A stretch of 64,000 nucleotides of DNA from Leclercia sp. AS011 (GTDB lineage: Bacteria; Pseudomonadota; Gammaproteobacteria; Enterobacterales; Enterobacteriaceae). A program made the position numbers and the translations under genes. The notes under the pieces are model-generated. The model was not told where the DNA came from and searched no databases. It was given only the letters and a program-made list of their open reading frames with translations. The stretch lies in contig NZ_JBBCMA010000003.1 in the NCBI RefSeq assembly GCF_037152535.1, positions 124,001-188,000 of the forward strand, written 5' to 3'. This document shows positions 30,742-45,413 of this stretch, one piece after another. Each line of letters starts with the position of its first letter. The stretch's first letter is position 1.

Positions 30742-32979
30742 ATGGTTGCGGTAAGAAGTGCACATCTCAATAAAGCTGGTGAGTTTGACCCACAAAAATG
30801 GATCGCAAGTCTGGGGATTGCCAGCCAGCAGTCGTGTGAACGCTTAACCGAAACCTGGGCTTATTGTCTGCGCACCACCAAGGGGCACCCCGACGCCGAG
30901 CTGCTGCTGTGGCGCGGCGTGGAGATGGTAGAGATCCTCTCCATGCTGAGCATGGACATCGATACGCTGCTCGCCGCGATGCTGTTCCCGCTGGCTGACG
31001 CCGAGGTGGTCTCTGAAGAGGTGCTGCGCGAAAGCGTCGGAGCATCAATCGTCTCGCTGATCCACGGCGTGCGCGACATGGCGGCCATCCGCCAACTGAA
31101 AGCGACCCACACCGACTCCGTCTCTTCTGAACAGGTGGATAACGTCCGGCGTATGCTGCTGGCGATGGTGGATGATTTCCGCTGCGTGGTGATTAAGCTT
31201 GCCGAACGCGTTGCCCATCTGCGGGAAGTGAAGGACGCGCCGGAAGACGAGCGCGTGCTGGCGGCGAAAGAGTGCACCAATATCTATGCTCCGCTGGCCA
31301 ACCGTCTGGGCATCGGGCAGCTGAAATGGGAGCTGGAGGATTACTGCTTCCGCTACCTGCACCCGGCGGAATACAAACGCATTGCTAAACTGCTGCACGA
31401 ACGTCGTATCGATCGAGAACACTATATCGAAGAGTTTGTCAGCGGCTTACGTCAGTCCATGAAAGAAGAGGGCGTAAAGGCCGAAGTTTATGGCCGGCCG
31501 AAGCACATCTACAGCATCTGGCGCAAAATGCAGAAAAAGCATCTTGCCTTCGATGAGCTGTTCGACGTACGCGCCGTGCGCATCGTTGCCGAGCGTTTGC
31601 AGGACTGCTACGCCGCCCTGGGGATTGTTCATACCCACTTCCGCCATATGCCGGATGAGTTTGACGACTACGTCGCCAACCCGAAACCGAACGGCTACCA
31701 GTCGATCCATACCGTGGTGCTGGGGCCGGGCGGTAAACCGGTGGAGATCCAGATCCGCACCAAACAGATGCACGAAGAGTCCGAGCTCGGCGTTGCCGCC
31801 CACTGGAAGTATAAAGAGGGCACCTTAGGCGGGGCGCGCTCCGGTCACGAAGACCGCATCGCCTGGCTGCGTAAGCTGATTGCGTGGCAGGAAGAGATGG
31901 CCGACTCCGGCGAGATGCTCGACGAAGTGCGCAGCCAGGTCTTTGACGATCGGGTCTACGTCTTTACGCCAAAAGGCGACGTGGTTGACCTGCCGGCAGG
32001 CTCAACGCCGCTCGACTTCGCCTACCACATCCACAGCGACGTGGGGCACCGCTGCATCGGCGCTAAAATCGGCGGACGTATCGTGCCCTTCACCTATCAG
32101 CTGCAGATGGGCGACCAGATTGAAATCATCACCCAGAAGCAGCCAAACCCGAGCCGCGACTGGCTTAACCCGAACCTGGGTTATGTCACCACCAGCCGCG
32201 GGCGCTCTAAAATTCACGCCTGGTTCCGCAAGCAGGATCGTGACAAGAACATCCTTGCCGGGCGTCAGATCCTCGACGACGAGCTGGAGCATCTGGGCAT
32301 CCACCTGAAAGAGGCGGAAAAACAGCTGCTGCCGCGCTACAACTTCAACGAGCTGGATGAGCTGCTGGCTGCGATTGGCGGCGGGGATATTCGCCTCAAC
32401 CAGATGGTCAATTTCCTGCAGGCGCAGTTCAACAAACCGAGCGCGGCAGAGCAGGATGCGGCGGCGCTGAAGCAGCTGCAGCAGAAGAGCTACGCACCGC
32501 AGCACCGCAGTAAAGAGAAAGACAACGGCAGGGTGGTGGTGGAAGGCGTCGGCAATCTGATGCACCACATTGCCCGCTGCTGCCAGCCTATTCCCGGGGA
32601 CGAGATCGTCGGCTTTATCACCCAGGGGCGCGGGATCTCTATCCACCGCGCGGACTGCGATCAGCTGGACGATTTACAGTCCCACGCGCCGGAACGCATC
32701 GTCGATGCGGTGTGGGGCGAGAGCTACTCCGCCGGCTATTCGCTGGTGGTGCGGGTCTCGGCCAACGATCGCAGCGGCCTGCTGCGCGACATCACCACCA
32801 TTCTGGCGAACGAGAAGGTGAACGTGCTGGGCGTTGCCAGCCGCAGCGATACCCGTCAGCAGCTCGCCACCATCGATATGACCATCGAAATCTATAACCT
32901 GCAGGTGCTGGGCCGGGTGCTCGGCAAGCTGAACCAGGTTCCGGATGTCATCGACGCTCGCCGTCTGCACGGCGGTTAA
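30742..32979 (+). CDS. relA: RelA, GTP pyrophosphokinase
   Basis: Ribosome-bound (p)ppGpp synthetase activated by uncharged tRNA. 745 residues (E. coli 744). The N-terminal hydrolase domain lacks the HDxxED motif (LFPLADAEVVSEEV here), as in all RelA. The synthetase domain has DEFDDYVANPKPNGYQSIHT. TGS (DRVYVFTPKGDVVDLPAGSTPLDFAYH), zinc-finger-like CCQPIPGDEI and C-terminal ACT/RRM parts follow. The ATG at 30742 follows AGGAGAGGACA; the earlier frame from 30631 lies in rlmD. In E. coli mazEF follows; here mazG follows directly. Confidence 0.97.
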   Translation: MVAVRSAHLNKAGEFDPQKWIASLGIASQQSCERLTETWAYCLRTTKGHPDAELLLWRGVEMVEILSMLSMDIDTLLAAMLFPLADAEVVSEEVLRESVGASIVSLIHGVRDMAAIRQLKATHTDSVSSEQVDNVRRMLLAMVDDFRCVVIKLAERVAHLREVKDAPEDERVLAAKECTNIYAPLANRLGIGQLKWELEDYCFRYLHPAEYKRIAKLLHERRIDREHYIEEFVSGLRQSMKEEGVKAEVYGRPKHIYSIWRKMQKKHLAFDELFDVRAVRIVAERLQDCYAALGIVHTHFRHMPDEFDDYVANPKPNGYQSIHTVVLGPGGKPVEIQIRTKQMHEESELGVAAHWKYKEGTLGGARSGHEDRIAWLRKLIAWQEEMADSGEMLDEVRSQVFDDRVYVFTPKGDVVDLPAGSTPLDFAYHIHSDVGHRCIGAKIGGRIVPFTYQLQMGDQIEIITQKQPNPSRDWLNPNLGYVTTSRGRSKIHAWFRKQDRDKNILAGRQILDDELEHLGIHLKEAEKQLLPRYNFNELDELLAAIGGGDIRLNQMVNFLQAQFNKPSAAEQDAAALKQLQQKSYAPQHRSKEKDNGRVVVEGVGNLMHHIARCCQPIPGDEIVGFITQGRGISIHRADCDQLDDLQSHAPERIVDAVWGESYSAGYSLVVRVSANDRSGLLRDITTILANEKVNVLGVASRSDTRQQLATIDMTIEIYNLQVLGRVLGKLNQVPDVIDARRLHGG

Positions 32980-32995
32980 TGCACTCTCTTTGTAA

Positions 32996-33032
32996 GCCGG
33001 GTAAGGCGAAGCCGCCGCCCGGCATTTTTTTT
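32996..33032 (+). terminator. REP-like palindrome acting as relA terminator
   Basis: GCCGGG (32996-33001) and CCCGGC (33018-33023) enclose TAAGGCGAAGCCGCCG; eight T follow. It is a REP-family element with a T-run, 16 nt past the relA stop, and separates relA from mazG. Confidence 0.7.
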
Positions 33033-33046
33033 ATCAGGACCGAACT

Positions 33047-33838
33047 ATGACTCAAATCGACCGCCTGCTCGGCATCATGCAACGTCTGCGCGACCCGGAA
33101 ACCGGCTGTCCGTGGGACAAAGAGCAGACTTTCGCCACCATCGCCCCCTACACGCTGGAAGAGACCTACGAAGTGCTTGACGCCATCTCCCGGGAAGATT
33201 TTGACGATCTGCGCGGCGAACTGGGCGACCTGCTGTTCCAGGTGGTGTTCTACGCCCAGATGGCCCATGAAGAGGGGCGCTTTAATTTCAACGATATCTG
33301 CGCCGCCATCAGCGACAAGCTGGAGCGTCGCCACCCGCATATTTTTGGCGATGCCACCGCTGAAAACAGCGCCGACGTGCTGACCCGCTGGGAGCAGATC
33401 AAAAGCGCGGAACGGGCTGAAAAATCGCAACATTCGGCGCTGGACGACATCCCGCTAAGCCTGCCGGCGCTGATGCGTGCGCACAAGATCCAGAAACGCT
33501 GCTCAACGGTCGGGTTTGACTGGACCTCTTTAGGCCCGGTGCTCGACAAAGTGCACGAAGAGATCGACGAAGTGATGCACGAAGCGCAACAGGCGGTTGT
33601 GGACCAGGAGAAGGTCGAAGAGGAGATGGGCGATCTGCTGTTTGCGACGGTCAACCTTTCACGTCATTTAGGGGTAAAAGCCGAAGTGGCGCTGCAAAAA
33701 GCCAACCTCAAATTCGAACGCCGCTTCCGGGAAGTGGAGCGCATTATCGCGGCCCGCGGCCTGGAAATGACCGGTGTTGACCTCGAGGCGATGGAAGAAG
33801 TGTGGCAGGAAGTAAAACGCCAGGAATCTGATCTCTAA
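33047..33838 (+). CDS. mazG: MazG, nucleoside triphosphate pyrophosphohydrolase
   Basis: Hydrolyses (d)NTPs to monophosphates and pyrophosphate; in E. coli it lowers (p)ppGpp when MazEF is present. 263 residues, equal to E. coli. Two MazG domains; the active one is near FDDLRGELGDLLFQVVFYAQM and the C-terminal one near KVEEEMGDLLFATVNL, each with E-x-x-E metal ligands. The gene is intact although mazEF is absent between relA and mazG. Confidence 0.95.
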   Translation: MTQIDRLLGIMQRLRDPETGCPWDKEQTFATIAPYTLEETYEVLDAISREDFDDLRGELGDLLFQVVFYAQMAHEEGRFNFNDICAAISDKLERRHPHIFGDATAENSADVLTRWEQIKSAERAEKSQHSALDDIPLSLPALMRAHKIQKRCSTVGFDWTSLGPVLDKVHEEIDEVMHEAQQAVVDQEKVEEEMGDLLFATVNLSRHLGVKAEVALQKANLKFERRFREVERIIAARGLEMTGVDLEAMEEVWQEVKRQESDL

Positions 33839-33850
33839 CGGGTTTTTGCG

Positions 33851-33894
33851 ATCAAGCGCAATTTGTGTGATTTTTTAAATGACAAGCGCTTGAT
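33851..33894. promoter_or_regulatory. Inverted repeat upstream of pyrG
   Basis: Two 9-bp arms ATCAAGCGC (33851-33859) and GCGCTTGAT (33886-33894) are separated by 26 bp of AT-rich DNA. It lies about 90-130 bp before the pyrG -35 and just after mazG. Arms are perfect and could be an operator pair or a stem that ends mazG transcripts. Regulator unknown. Confidence 0.35.
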
Positions 33895-33981
33895 TTGCGT
33901 CAAAAACATTTACCCAAAAGGGGCTATTTTCTCACTCCCAATATGAGTCAAAGCCTGAGACAGGAGACGGAGAATGAAAGT

Positions 33982-34010
33982 TTGTGGCGCTCGCCGTGTT
34001 CGGGTATACT
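33982..34010 (+). promoter_or_regulatory. pyrG promoter
   Basis: -35 TTGTGG (33982-33987), 17-bp spacer, -10 TATACT (34005-34010), 52 bp before the pyrG ATG. Confidence 0.65.
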
Positions 34011-34047
34011 ACTTTCCCGTCCTGGTTATTCCATCGTTTCACCCTAA

Positions 34048-37077
<3,030 letters not shown>

Positions 37078-37097
37078 TTCTGAACCTTAATCTTTAG

Positions 37098-37124
37098 AAA
37101 AAACCCGCTTCGGCGGGTTTTTTT
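37098..37124. terminator. Bidirectional terminator between eno and the RpiR-family gene
   Basis: An 8-bp stem (AAACCCGC / GCGGGTTT, loop TTCG) with a T-run on one side (37121-37124 plus stem end) and an A-run on the other. It serves eno on the plus strand and the convergent regulator gene on the minus strand. Confidence 0.8.
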
Positions 37125-37133
37125 ATGCCTGCG

Positions 37134-37958
37134 TTACAGCAGCAGGGGCAGGGTAGCGCTGGCGGTTTGCTGGCTGGCGTCACCGTAGCGGTCGTCAAGC
37201 GAGATGAGCGTTGTGGCAAGCAGCTCCACCAACAGCATCACTCCCACCTTGGCATTCAGCGCCCCGGCGCTGAGCGGGCCTTCGGGTTTTGCTGCAACCA
37301 GCTGCATATCGCTGATGGAAGCCAGCGGGCTGCGCGGCGTATTGCTGAGCGCCAGCACGCGCGCTCCGCGTTTACGCGCCAGTTTCACCACGTGCAACAG
37401 ATCGCGGGTAGAGCCTGAACTCGAAATCGCCACCACCAGATCCTCTTTACCCAGCGTGGTTGCGCTCATCGAGGCGCGGTGCATGTCGCTTAACAGCTGC
37501 GCAGGTTTACCCAGACGCAACAGTTTATAGTGCAGATAGTCGCCCACGATGGCGCTTGCCGCCACGCCGTAGATAGAGACCGACCGCGCCTGGTGCAGCG
37601 CCTGGGCGGCCTGTAACAGCATCTCCCTGTCCAGCAGCCGGGCGGTATCCCGCAGCGCCAGAACGGACTCCTCCACGACCTCATCCACCCGATCGCCCTG
37701 CGCAACCGGCGTCTGGTCACGCTGAACGTCCAGCGCCAGCGCCATCTTAAACTCGGTATAGCCCTTGCAACCCAGCGTGCGGCACAGCCTGGTCACGCTG
37801 GCCTCGCTGGTTTCGCTCTCGCGCGCCAGTTCGGTAATGGTGTAGTAGAGCACTTTTGCCGGATCGCTTAAGACGAACTCGCCCAGTTTTTGTTGGGTCG
37901 GACTGTAGCCAGAGACGCCCTGTCGCAGCCTCAGCAGCAGATTTTCATTTTCTGACAT
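37134..37958 (-). CDS. RpiR/MurR-family transcriptional regulator
   Basis: 274-residue regulator. The N-terminal RpiR HTH domain (about 1-77) includes YTITELARESETSEASVTRLCRTLGCKGYTEFK; a C-terminal SIS sugar-phosphate domain (about 115-250) has SIYGVAASAIVGDYLHYKL and DLVVAISSSGSTRDLLHVV. It is divergent from a PTS-epimerase pair. Such regulators often sense a phosphosugar made by the neighbouring enzymes, so control of the 38124-40387 operon by an amino-sugar phosphate is the natural inference. MurR of E. coli is a relative but not the same gene. No equivalent is at this place in E. coli K-12. Confidence 0.85.
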   Translation of the reverse strand: MSENENLLLRLRQGVSGYSPTQQKLGEFVLSDPAKVLYYTITELARESETSEASVTRLCRTLGCKGYTEFKMALALDVQRDQTPVAQGDRVDEVVEESVLALRDTARLLDREMLLQAAQALHQARSVSIYGVAASAIVGDYLHYKLLRLGKPAQLLSDMHRASMSATTLGKEDLVVAISSSGSTRDLLHVVKLARKRGARVLALSNTPRSPLASISDMQLVAAKPEGPLSAGALNAKVGVMLLVELLATTLISLDDRYGDASQQTASATLPLLL

Positions 37959-38055
37959 GCAAAATCCTTAATGCGTTTTTCTGAAGCTAGTGTGGCGGAA
38001 AGCGGGTGCGGGACGCCAGACATTTTAAAAAAGTATGATCGCTCTCCAGGTTATT

Positions 38056-38123
38056 GGTGATAATTTTCACTTTACTGTATTTATATGGTAAAAATTTTCA
38101 TCAAATAATCCGGGAGTGAAAAT
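38056..38123 (+). promoter_or_regulatory. Control region of the PTS-NanE locus: CRP-like site and ATTTTCA repeats
   Basis: 38056-38071 reads GGTGA-TAATTT-TCACT, four of five matches in each half of TGTGA-N6-TCACA, so a CRP site is plausible. The motif ATTTTCA(C/T) or its complement occurs three times: 38063-38070, 38094-38101 and 38116-38123. Repeats of this kind could be RpiR-family operators. SD GGGAG is at 38112-38116. Both assignments are inference. Confidence 0.5.
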
Positions 38124-39679
<1,556 letters not shown>

Positions 39680-39680
<1 letters not shown>

Positions 39681-40387
39681 TGAAAAATGTACTGGAAATT
39701 CTGAAAGGTAAACTGATCGTCTCGTGCCAGGCGCTGGATAACGAGCCTCTGCACAGCCCGTTTATTATGGCGCGCATGGCGCTGGCAGCCGCACAGGGCG
39801 GGGCGGTGGCCATCCGCGCCAACAGCGTCGTGGACATCGCGGCCATCAGGGAACAGGTTTCGCTGCCGGTGATCGGCATCATCAAGCGCGACTATCCCGA
39901 CAGCGAGGTATTTATTACCGCCACACTGCGGGAGGTGGATGAGCTGATGGCAGTCAAACCGGACATTATCGCCCTTGATGCCACCGCGCGTCCGCGTCCC
40001 GGCGGCCAGACGCTCGCCGGACTGATGGCAGCGATCCGGGCGCAATACCCGTCCCAGCTGCTGATGGCGGATATCGCCACGGTGGAGGAGGCGAAAACCG
40101 CCCAGGCGCTGGGTTTTGACTGCGTCGGCACCACGCTTTACGGCTACACCGCCGATACCGCAGGCCATAAGCTGAAAGAGCGGGAGTGTGAATTTCTGCG
40201 CGAGGTTGTCGCAGCCGTCACTATTCCGGTGGTGGCCGAGGGCAATGTCGAAACGCCGGAACTGGCTGCCCGCTGCCTTGAGTCAGGCGCGTATACGGTG
40301 GTGGTTGGCGGTGCGATCACCCGTCCGCAGCAGATTACCGCGCGATTTGTTGGCGCAATGGAGGCACAGAGCACCGATCGGGCATGA
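39680..40387 (+). CDS. nanE: Putative N-acetylmannosamine-6-phosphate 2-epimerase (NanE-like)
   Basis: 235 residues of the NanE TIM-barrel family, which turns ManNAc-6-P into GlcNAc-6-P. Catalytic Lys69 in GIIKRDYPDS and Glu187 in VAEGNVETPE are present, with the phosphate-binding VVVGGAITRP near the C-terminus. Its ATG overlaps the PTS stop by 1 nt (TAATG), which suggests coupled translation. In most enterobacteria nanE sits with nanATK; here it stands alone with a PTS gene. Symbol is by family only; this is likely a paralogue. Confidence 0.8.
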
Positions 40388-40441
40388 TCCTGAGCCGGGG
40401 ATCTGCGATACTTAACGTTTATCCCCTTCTTTGAGATGACT

Positions 40442-41113
40442 ATGCAGTACCCGATTAACGAGATGTTCCAGACCCTGCAAGGCGAGGGTTACTTCACCGG
40501 CGTTCCCGCTATCTTTATCCGTTTGCAGGGATGCCCGGTTGGCTGTGCCTGGTGCGACACCAAACATACCTGGGATAAGCTTGCGGATCGGGAAGTGTCG
40601 CTGTTTAGCATCCTGGCGAAAACCAAAGAGAGCGACAAATGGGGCGCGGCAAACCCGGAAGATCTGCTGGCGATTATTGGCCGTCAGGGCTGGACCGCGC
40701 GCCACGTGGTGATCACCGGCGGCGAGCCCTGCATCCATGACCTGATCCCGCTGACCTCGCTGCTCGAAAAAAACGGCTACAGCTGCCAGATTGAGACCAG
40801 CGGCACCCACGAAGTGCGCTGCTCTCACACCACCTGGGTCACCGTGTCGCCAAAAGTGAACATGCGCGGCGGTTACGATGTGTTATCCCAGGCGCTGGAG
40901 CGGGCGGATGAGATCAAACACCCGGTCGGACGCGTACGCGATATCGAAGCGCTGGATGAGCTGCTCGTGACGCTGACCGACGACAAACAGCGGGTAATTG
41001 CCCTGCAGCCGATCAGTCAGAAAGAGGACGCTACCCGTCTGTGCATCGAAACCTGCATTGCGCGTAACTGGCGTCTGTCGATGCAGACGCACAAGTACCT
41101 GAATATTGCCTAA
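40442..41113 (+). CDS. queE: QueE, 7-carboxy-7-deazaguanine synthase
   Basis: Radical SAM enzyme that turns 6-carboxytetrahydropterin into 7-carboxy-7-deazaguanine in queuosine synthesis. The 223 residues from the ATG at 40442 match E. coli (MQYPINEMFQ). The cluster motif is CPVGCAWCDT, with the canonical three cysteines. GGEPC and QIETSGTHE follow. In E. coli QueE also blocks septation when overproduced. A start at 40436 would add two residues. queD is convergent after a REP pair. Confidence 0.95.
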   Translation: MQYPINEMFQTLQGEGYFTGVPAIFIRLQGCPVGCAWCDTKHTWDKLADREVSLFSILAKTKESDKWGAANPEDLLAIIGRQGWTARHVVITGGEPCIHDLIPLTSLLEKNGYSCQIETSGTHEVRCSHTTWVTVSPKVNMRGGYDVLSQALERADEIKHPVGRVRDIEALDELLVTLTDDKQRVIALQPISQKEDATRLCIETCIARNWRLSMQTHKYLNIA

Positions 41114-41118
41114 AAAAA

Positions 41119-41195
41119 GCCCGGTGGCGCTAGCGCTTACCGGGCCTGGGGTTCGAGGCTTTTGTTGGCCGGGTAAGGCGAAGCCGCCACCCGGC
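41119..41195. repeat. Pair of opposed REP-like palindromes (BIME) between queE and queD
   Basis: Two REP units in opposite orientation: 41119-41145 (GCCCGGT ... ACCGGGC) and 41168-41195 (GCCGGG ... CCCGGC). A pair of inverted REP units is the BIME arrangement, located between convergent genes. A run of A precedes the first. Confidence 0.75.
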
Positions 41196-41200
41196 AAGCA

Positions 41201-41566
41201 TCACTCTCCGCGATAGATACAGCCTGCGGTGCAGGTCTCTTTGATCATCACCGCGCTCAGCAGTGGCACCAGCGGTTTCATCTCATTCCAGATCCATTTG
41301 GCCAGCACTTCGCTGGTCGGGTTTTCCAGTCCAGGAATATCATTCAGATAGTAGTGATCGAGGCGGTTATAGGTCGGTTTAAACGCCGCTTTCAGTTCGG
41401 AGAAGTCCATAATCCAGCCCGTATGCGGATCGACCTCACCCGTAATTTCAAGGCGCACCATAAAGGAGTGCCCGTGCAGGCGACCACATTTATGGCCTTC
41501 CGGGACGTGAGGGAGATGGTGGGCGGCTTCGAAGATGAAATCTTTAAACAGTGTGGTGGACATCAT
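41201..41566 (-). CDS. queD: QueD, 6-carboxy-5,6,7,8-tetrahydropterin synthase
   Basis: Turns dihydroneopterin triphosphate into 6-carboxytetrahydropterin, the step before QueE. 121 residues as in E. coli. Zinc ligands are in CGRLHGHSF (Cys27 region and His31/His33) with the catalytic motif FEAAHHLPH. It is next to queE with no ygc genes between them, unlike E. coli, and divergent from cysJ. Confidence 0.95.
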   Translation of the reverse strand: MMSTTLFKDFIFEAAHHLPHVPEGHKCGRLHGHSFMVRLEITGEVDPHTGWIMDFSELKAAFKPTYNRLDHYYLNDIPGLENPTSEVLAKWIWNEMKPLVPLLSAVMIKETCTAGCIYRGE

Positions 41567-41870
41567 GAACTCTCAAAAATGCGGAAAAAACCGCCGCATA
41601 ATACCGGAAAGCACCTTTTTTATCATTACCTAAAACAGCCATTCCTCCCCGTCACGCTGTAAGTGGTTACTCACCTCGTTTTTATTATTATATTTCAAAA
41701 GGTTAATTAATCGTTTTTATCGTTAAGAACGATAGTAAAAACAGGTTAGTCCATTTGGTTATTTATTATTTCCATCCCGTCTTTAATTGTTATGATCCGC
41801 GCCGTTAACCTTACACTCTGTTCTGTCTTTCAGATAAAAATTCAGCTTTGCTACTGGAACATAACGACGC
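41567..41870 (+). promoter_or_regulatory. queD/cysJ divergent region with cysJ promoter
   Basis: About 300 bp of AT-rich DNA. A -10 TATGAT lies at 41791-41796, with TTTCCA 16 bp upstream as a possible -35. A perfect palindrome TATCGTT-AAG-AACGATA lies at 41718-41734, about 60-70 bp before the -10, in a place suitable for an activator such as CysB, which controls cysJIH. The site identity is inference. Otherwise no gene. Confidence 0.5.
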
Positions 41871-43676
41871 ATGACAACACAGGCCCCACCTTCAAATTTG
41901 CTTCCCCTGAACCCGGAGCAACTGGCACGCCTGCAGGCAGCCACCACTGATTTTTCGCCTACCCAGCTTGCCTGGGTCTCCGGTTATTTCTGGGGAATGC
42001 TCAATCAACAGCCGGGTGCTGTAGTGAGTGCACCGGCTGCGGCCGTTGAGATCCCGGCAATTACGCTTATCTCCGCTTCGCAGACCGGCAACGCCCGTCG
42101 CGTGGCGGAAGCGCTGCGGGACGATCTGCTGGCGGCCAAACTGAACGTGAACCTGGTGAACGCCGGGGATTATAAATTTAAGCAAATCGCGTCAGAGAAG
42201 CTGGTTGTCGTGGTGACCTCGACCCAGGGCGAAGGTGAGCCGCCTGAAGAAGCGGTGGCGCTGCATAAGTTTCTGTTCTCGAAGAAAGCGCCAAAACTGA
42301 CGGGCACCGCCTTTGCGGTCTTCGGCCTCGGCGACTCTTCCTACGAATTCTTCTGCCAGTCCGGCAAAGATTTTGACAGCAAGCTGGCTGAACTGGGCGG
42401 CGAGCGCCTGCTGGATCGCGTGGATACTGACGTCGAATACCAGGCCGCGGCGGCCGAATGGCGCGCGCGCATTGTCGATGTGCTGAAAGCCCGCGTGCCG
42501 AAAGAGACCCCCGCGCAGGCGGCGGTGACCGCGGCTGGCGTGGTCAACGACATCCACACCAGTCCATACACCAAAGAAGCCCCGCTGACGGCGAGCCTCT
42601 CGGTGAATCAGAAAATCACCGGTCGTGATTCTGAAAAAGACGTCCGCCATATCGAAATCGATTTAGGCGACTCCGGCCTGCGCTACCAGCCAGGTGATGC
42701 TCTTGGGGTCTGGTATCAGAACGATCCGGCGCTGGTGAAAGAGCTGGTTGAGCTGCTGTGGCTGAAGGGCGATGAGCCGGTCAGCGTAGACGGCAAAACG
42801 TTGCCCCTCGCTGAAGCGCTGGAGTGGCATTTCGAGCTGACCGTCAACACCGCGAACATCGTGGAAAACTACGCCACCCTGACCCGCAGCGAATCCCTGC
42901 TGCCGCTGGTGGGTGACAAAGCCAAACTGCAGCAGTATGCCGCCACCACGCCAATCGTGGATATGGTGCGTTTTGCCCCGGCACAGCTGGATGCCGACGC
43001 GTTAATTGGCCTGCTGCGTCCGCTGACGCCGCGCCTCTACTCTATCGCCTCCGCCCAGGCCGAGGTGGAAACTGAAGTCCACGTTACCGTGGGCGTGGTG
43101 CGCTACGACATCGAAGGTCGCGCCCGTGCCGGTGGTGCCTCGAGCTTCCTGGCGGATCGCGTGGAAGAAGAGGGTGAGGTGCGGGTCTTTATCGAGCACA
43201 ACGACAACTTCCGTCTGCCGGCTAACCCGGAAACGCCAGTGATCATGATTGGCCCGGGCACCGGTATTGCACCCTTCCGCGCCTTTATGCAGCAGCGCGC
43301 CGCCGACGAGGCGCCGGGTAAAAACTGGCTGTTCTTCGGCAACCCGCACTTCACCGAAGATTTCCTCTACCAGGTGGAGTGGCAACGCTACGTGAAAGAA
43401 GGGGTGCTGAGCCGCATCGATCTGGCCTGGTCCCGGGATCAAAAACAAAAAATATACGTACAAGACAAACTGCGCGAACAGGGCGCAGAGCTGTGGCGCT
43501 GGATCAATGACGGTGCCCACATTTATGTCTGCGGCGACGCCAATCGCATGGCGAAAGACGTTGAGCAGGCACTGCTGGAAGTGATTGCTGAATTCGGTGG
43601 CATGGATACTGAATCGGCGGATGAATTTTTAAGTGAGCTGCGCGTCGAGCGCCGTTATCAGCGAGATGTCTACTAA
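41871..43676 (+). CDS. cysJ: CysJ, sulfite reductase flavoprotein subunit
   Basis: FAD/FMN-containing alpha subunit that takes electrons from NADPH to CysI. 601 residues (E. coli 599). Flavodoxin-like FMN domain ([19 protein letters not shown], about 62-80), FAD domain (RLYSIASAQ) and NADPH domain ([18 protein letters not shown]). Ends with YQRDVY. The stop overlaps the cysI start (TAATG). Confidence 0.96.
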   Translation: MTTQAPPSNLLPLNPEQLARLQAATTDFSPTQLAWVSGYFWGMLNQQPGAVVSAPAAAVEIPAITLISASQTGNARRVAEALRDDLLAAKLNVNLVNAGDYKFKQIASEKLVVVVTSTQGEGEPPEEAVALHKFLFSKKAPKLTGTAFAVFGLGDSSYEFFCQSGKDFDSKLAELGGERLLDRVDTDVEYQAAAAEWRARIVDVLKARVPKETPAQAAVTAAGVVNDIHTSPYTKEAPLTASLSVNQKITGRDSEKDVRHIEIDLGDSGLRYQPGDALGVWYQNDPALVKELVELLWLKGDEPVSVDGKTLPLAEALEWHFELTVNTANIVENYATLTRSESLLPLVGDKAKLQQYAATTPIVDMVRFAPAQLDADALIGLLRPLTPRLYSIASAQAEVETEVHVTVGVVRYDIEGRARAGGASSFLADRVEEEGEVRVFIEHNDNFRLPANPETPVIMIGPGTGIAPFRAFMQQRAADEAPGKNWLFFGNPHFTEDFLYQVEWQRYVKEGVLSRIDLAWSRDQKQKIYVQDKLREQGAELWRWINDGAHIYVCGDANRMAKDVEQALLEVIAEFGGMDTESADEFLSELRVERRYQRDVY

Positions 43677-45388
43677 TGAGCGAAAAACATCCTGGCCCTC
43701 TGGTGGTCGAAGGCAAACTGACTGATGCCGAGCGCATGAAGGTTGAGAGCAACTACCTGCGCGGCACCATTGCCGAAGATTTAAATGACGGTCTCACCGG
43801 CGGTTTCAAAGGCGACAACTTCCTGCTGATCCGCTTCCACGGCATGTACCAGCAGGACGATCGCGATATCCGCGCCGAGCGTGCTGAACAGAAGCTGGAG
43901 CCGCGTCACGCGATGCTGCTGCGCTGCCGTCTGCCGGGTGGCATCATCACCACCAAACAGTGGCAGGCGATCGACAAGTTTGCGGGTGAAAACACGATTT
44001 ACGGCAGCATCCGTCTGACCAACCGTCAGACCTTCCAGTTCCACGGCATTCTGAAGAAGAACGTGAAGCCGGTGCACCAGATGCTGCACTCCGTCGGGCT
44101 GGACGCGCTGGCGACCGCCAACGACATGAACCGTAACGTGCTCTGCACCTCGAACCCGTACGAGTCCGAGCTGCACGCCGAAGCCTACGAGTGGGCGAAG
44201 AAGATCTCCGAGCACCTGCTGCCGCGCACCCGCGCTTATGCAGAGATCTGGCTCGATCAGGAAAAAGTCGCCACCACGGACGAAGAACCGATCCTTGGCC
44301 AGACCTACCTGCCGCGTAAGTTTAAAACTACGGTGGTGATCCCGCCGCAGAACGATATCGATCTGCACGCCAACGACATGAACTTCGTGGCGATTGCCGA
44401 GAACGGCAAGCTGGTGGGCTTTAACCTGCTGGTGGGCGGCGGTCTCTCTATCGAACACGGCAACAAGAACACCTATGCCCGCACCGCGAGCGAGTTCGGC
44501 TATCTGCCGCTGGAGCACACCCTGGCGGTGGCGGAAGCGGTAGTGACCACCCAGCGCGACTGGGGTAACCGTACCGACCGTAAAAACGCCAAGACCAAAT
44601 ACACGCTGGAGCGCGTGGGCGTGGAGACCTTCAAAGCGGAAGTGGAGCGTCGCGCAGGCATCAAGTTTGAGCCGATCCGCCCGTATGAATTCACCGGTCG
44701 CGGCGATCGCATCGGCTGGGTAAAAGGTATCGACAATAAATGGCACCTGACGCTGTTTATTGAGAACGGCCGTATCCTGGACTATCCGGGCCGTCCGCTG
44801 AAAACCGGCCTGCTGGAAATTGCGAAGATTCACAAGGGCGAGTTCCGCATCACCGCCAACCAGAACCTGATTATTGCCGGGGTGCCGGAAAGCCAGAAGG
44901 CGAAGATCGAGAAGCTGGCGCGGGATCATGCCCTGATGGAGGCAGTCAAACCGCAGCGTGAAAACTCGATGGCCTGCGTCTCCTTCCCGACCTGTCCGCT
45001 GGCGATGGCCGAAGCCGAACGCTTCCTGCCGTCGTTCACCGACAAAGTGGAAGCGATTCTGGAAAAACACGGCATTCCTGACGAACATATTGTTATGCGC
45101 GTCACCGGCTGCCCGAACGGCTGCGGCCGCGCGATGCTGGCGGAGCTGGGGCTGGTGGGCAAAGCGCCGGGGCGTTACAACGTCCATCTGGGCGGAAATC
45201 GCAGCGGGACCCGCATTCCGCGTATGTATCGCGAGAACATTACGGAACCAGAGATTCTTGACTCTCTGGACCTGCTTGTCGGGCGCTGGGCGAAAGAGCG
45301 CGAAGCGGGTGAAGGCTTCGGCGACTTTACGGTGCGTGCGGGCATCATTCGCCCGGTGCTCGATCCCGCAAGGGATTTCTGGGAGTAA
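43676..45388 (+). CDS. cysI: CysI, sulfite reductase hemoprotein subunit
   Basis: Reduces sulfite to sulfide using siroheme and a 4Fe-4S cluster. 570 residues as in E. coli. Cluster ligands: [17 protein letters not shown] and [13 protein letters not shown], the last Cys also binding siroheme. Substrate-binding arginines are in [11 protein letters not shown]. Siroheme is supplied by a CysG-type enzyme (47569-48927). A REP element separates cysI from cysH. Confidence 0.97.
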   Translation: MSEKHPGPLVVEGKLTDAERMKVESNYLRGTIAEDLNDGLTGGFKGDNFLLIRFHGMYQQDDRDIRAERAEQKLEPRHAMLLRCRLPGGIITTKQWQAIDKFAGENTIYGSIRLTNRQTFQFHGILKKNVKPVHQMLHSVGLDALATANDMNRNVLCTSNPYESELHAEAYEWAKKISEHLLPRTRAYAEIWLDQEKVATTDEEPILGQTYLPRKFKTTVVIPPQNDIDLHANDMNFVAIAENGKLVGFNLLVGGGLSIEHGNKNTYARTASEFGYLPLEHTLAVAEAVVTTQRDWGNRTDRKNAKTKYTLERVGVETFKAEVERRAGIKFEPIRPYEFTGRGDRIGWVKGIDNKWHLTLFIENGRILDYPGRPLKTGLLEIAKIHKGEFRITANQNLIIAGVPESQKAKIEKLARDHALMEAVKPQRENSMACVSFPTCPLAMAEAERFLPSFTDKVEAILEKHGIPDEHIVMRVTGCPNGCGRAMLAELGLVGKAPGRYNVHLGGNRSGTRIPRMYRENITEPEILDSLDLLVGRWAKEREAGEGFGDFTVRAGIIRPVLDPARDFWE

Positions 45389-45413
45389 CCTCCCACGCGT
45401 TTATCAGTTGTAG

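Noticed and set aside
43781..45187. A 468-codon minus-strand frame opposite cysI
   Set aside because: Antisense shadow of a high-GC conserved gene; the real coding strand has the full siroheme and cluster motifs.
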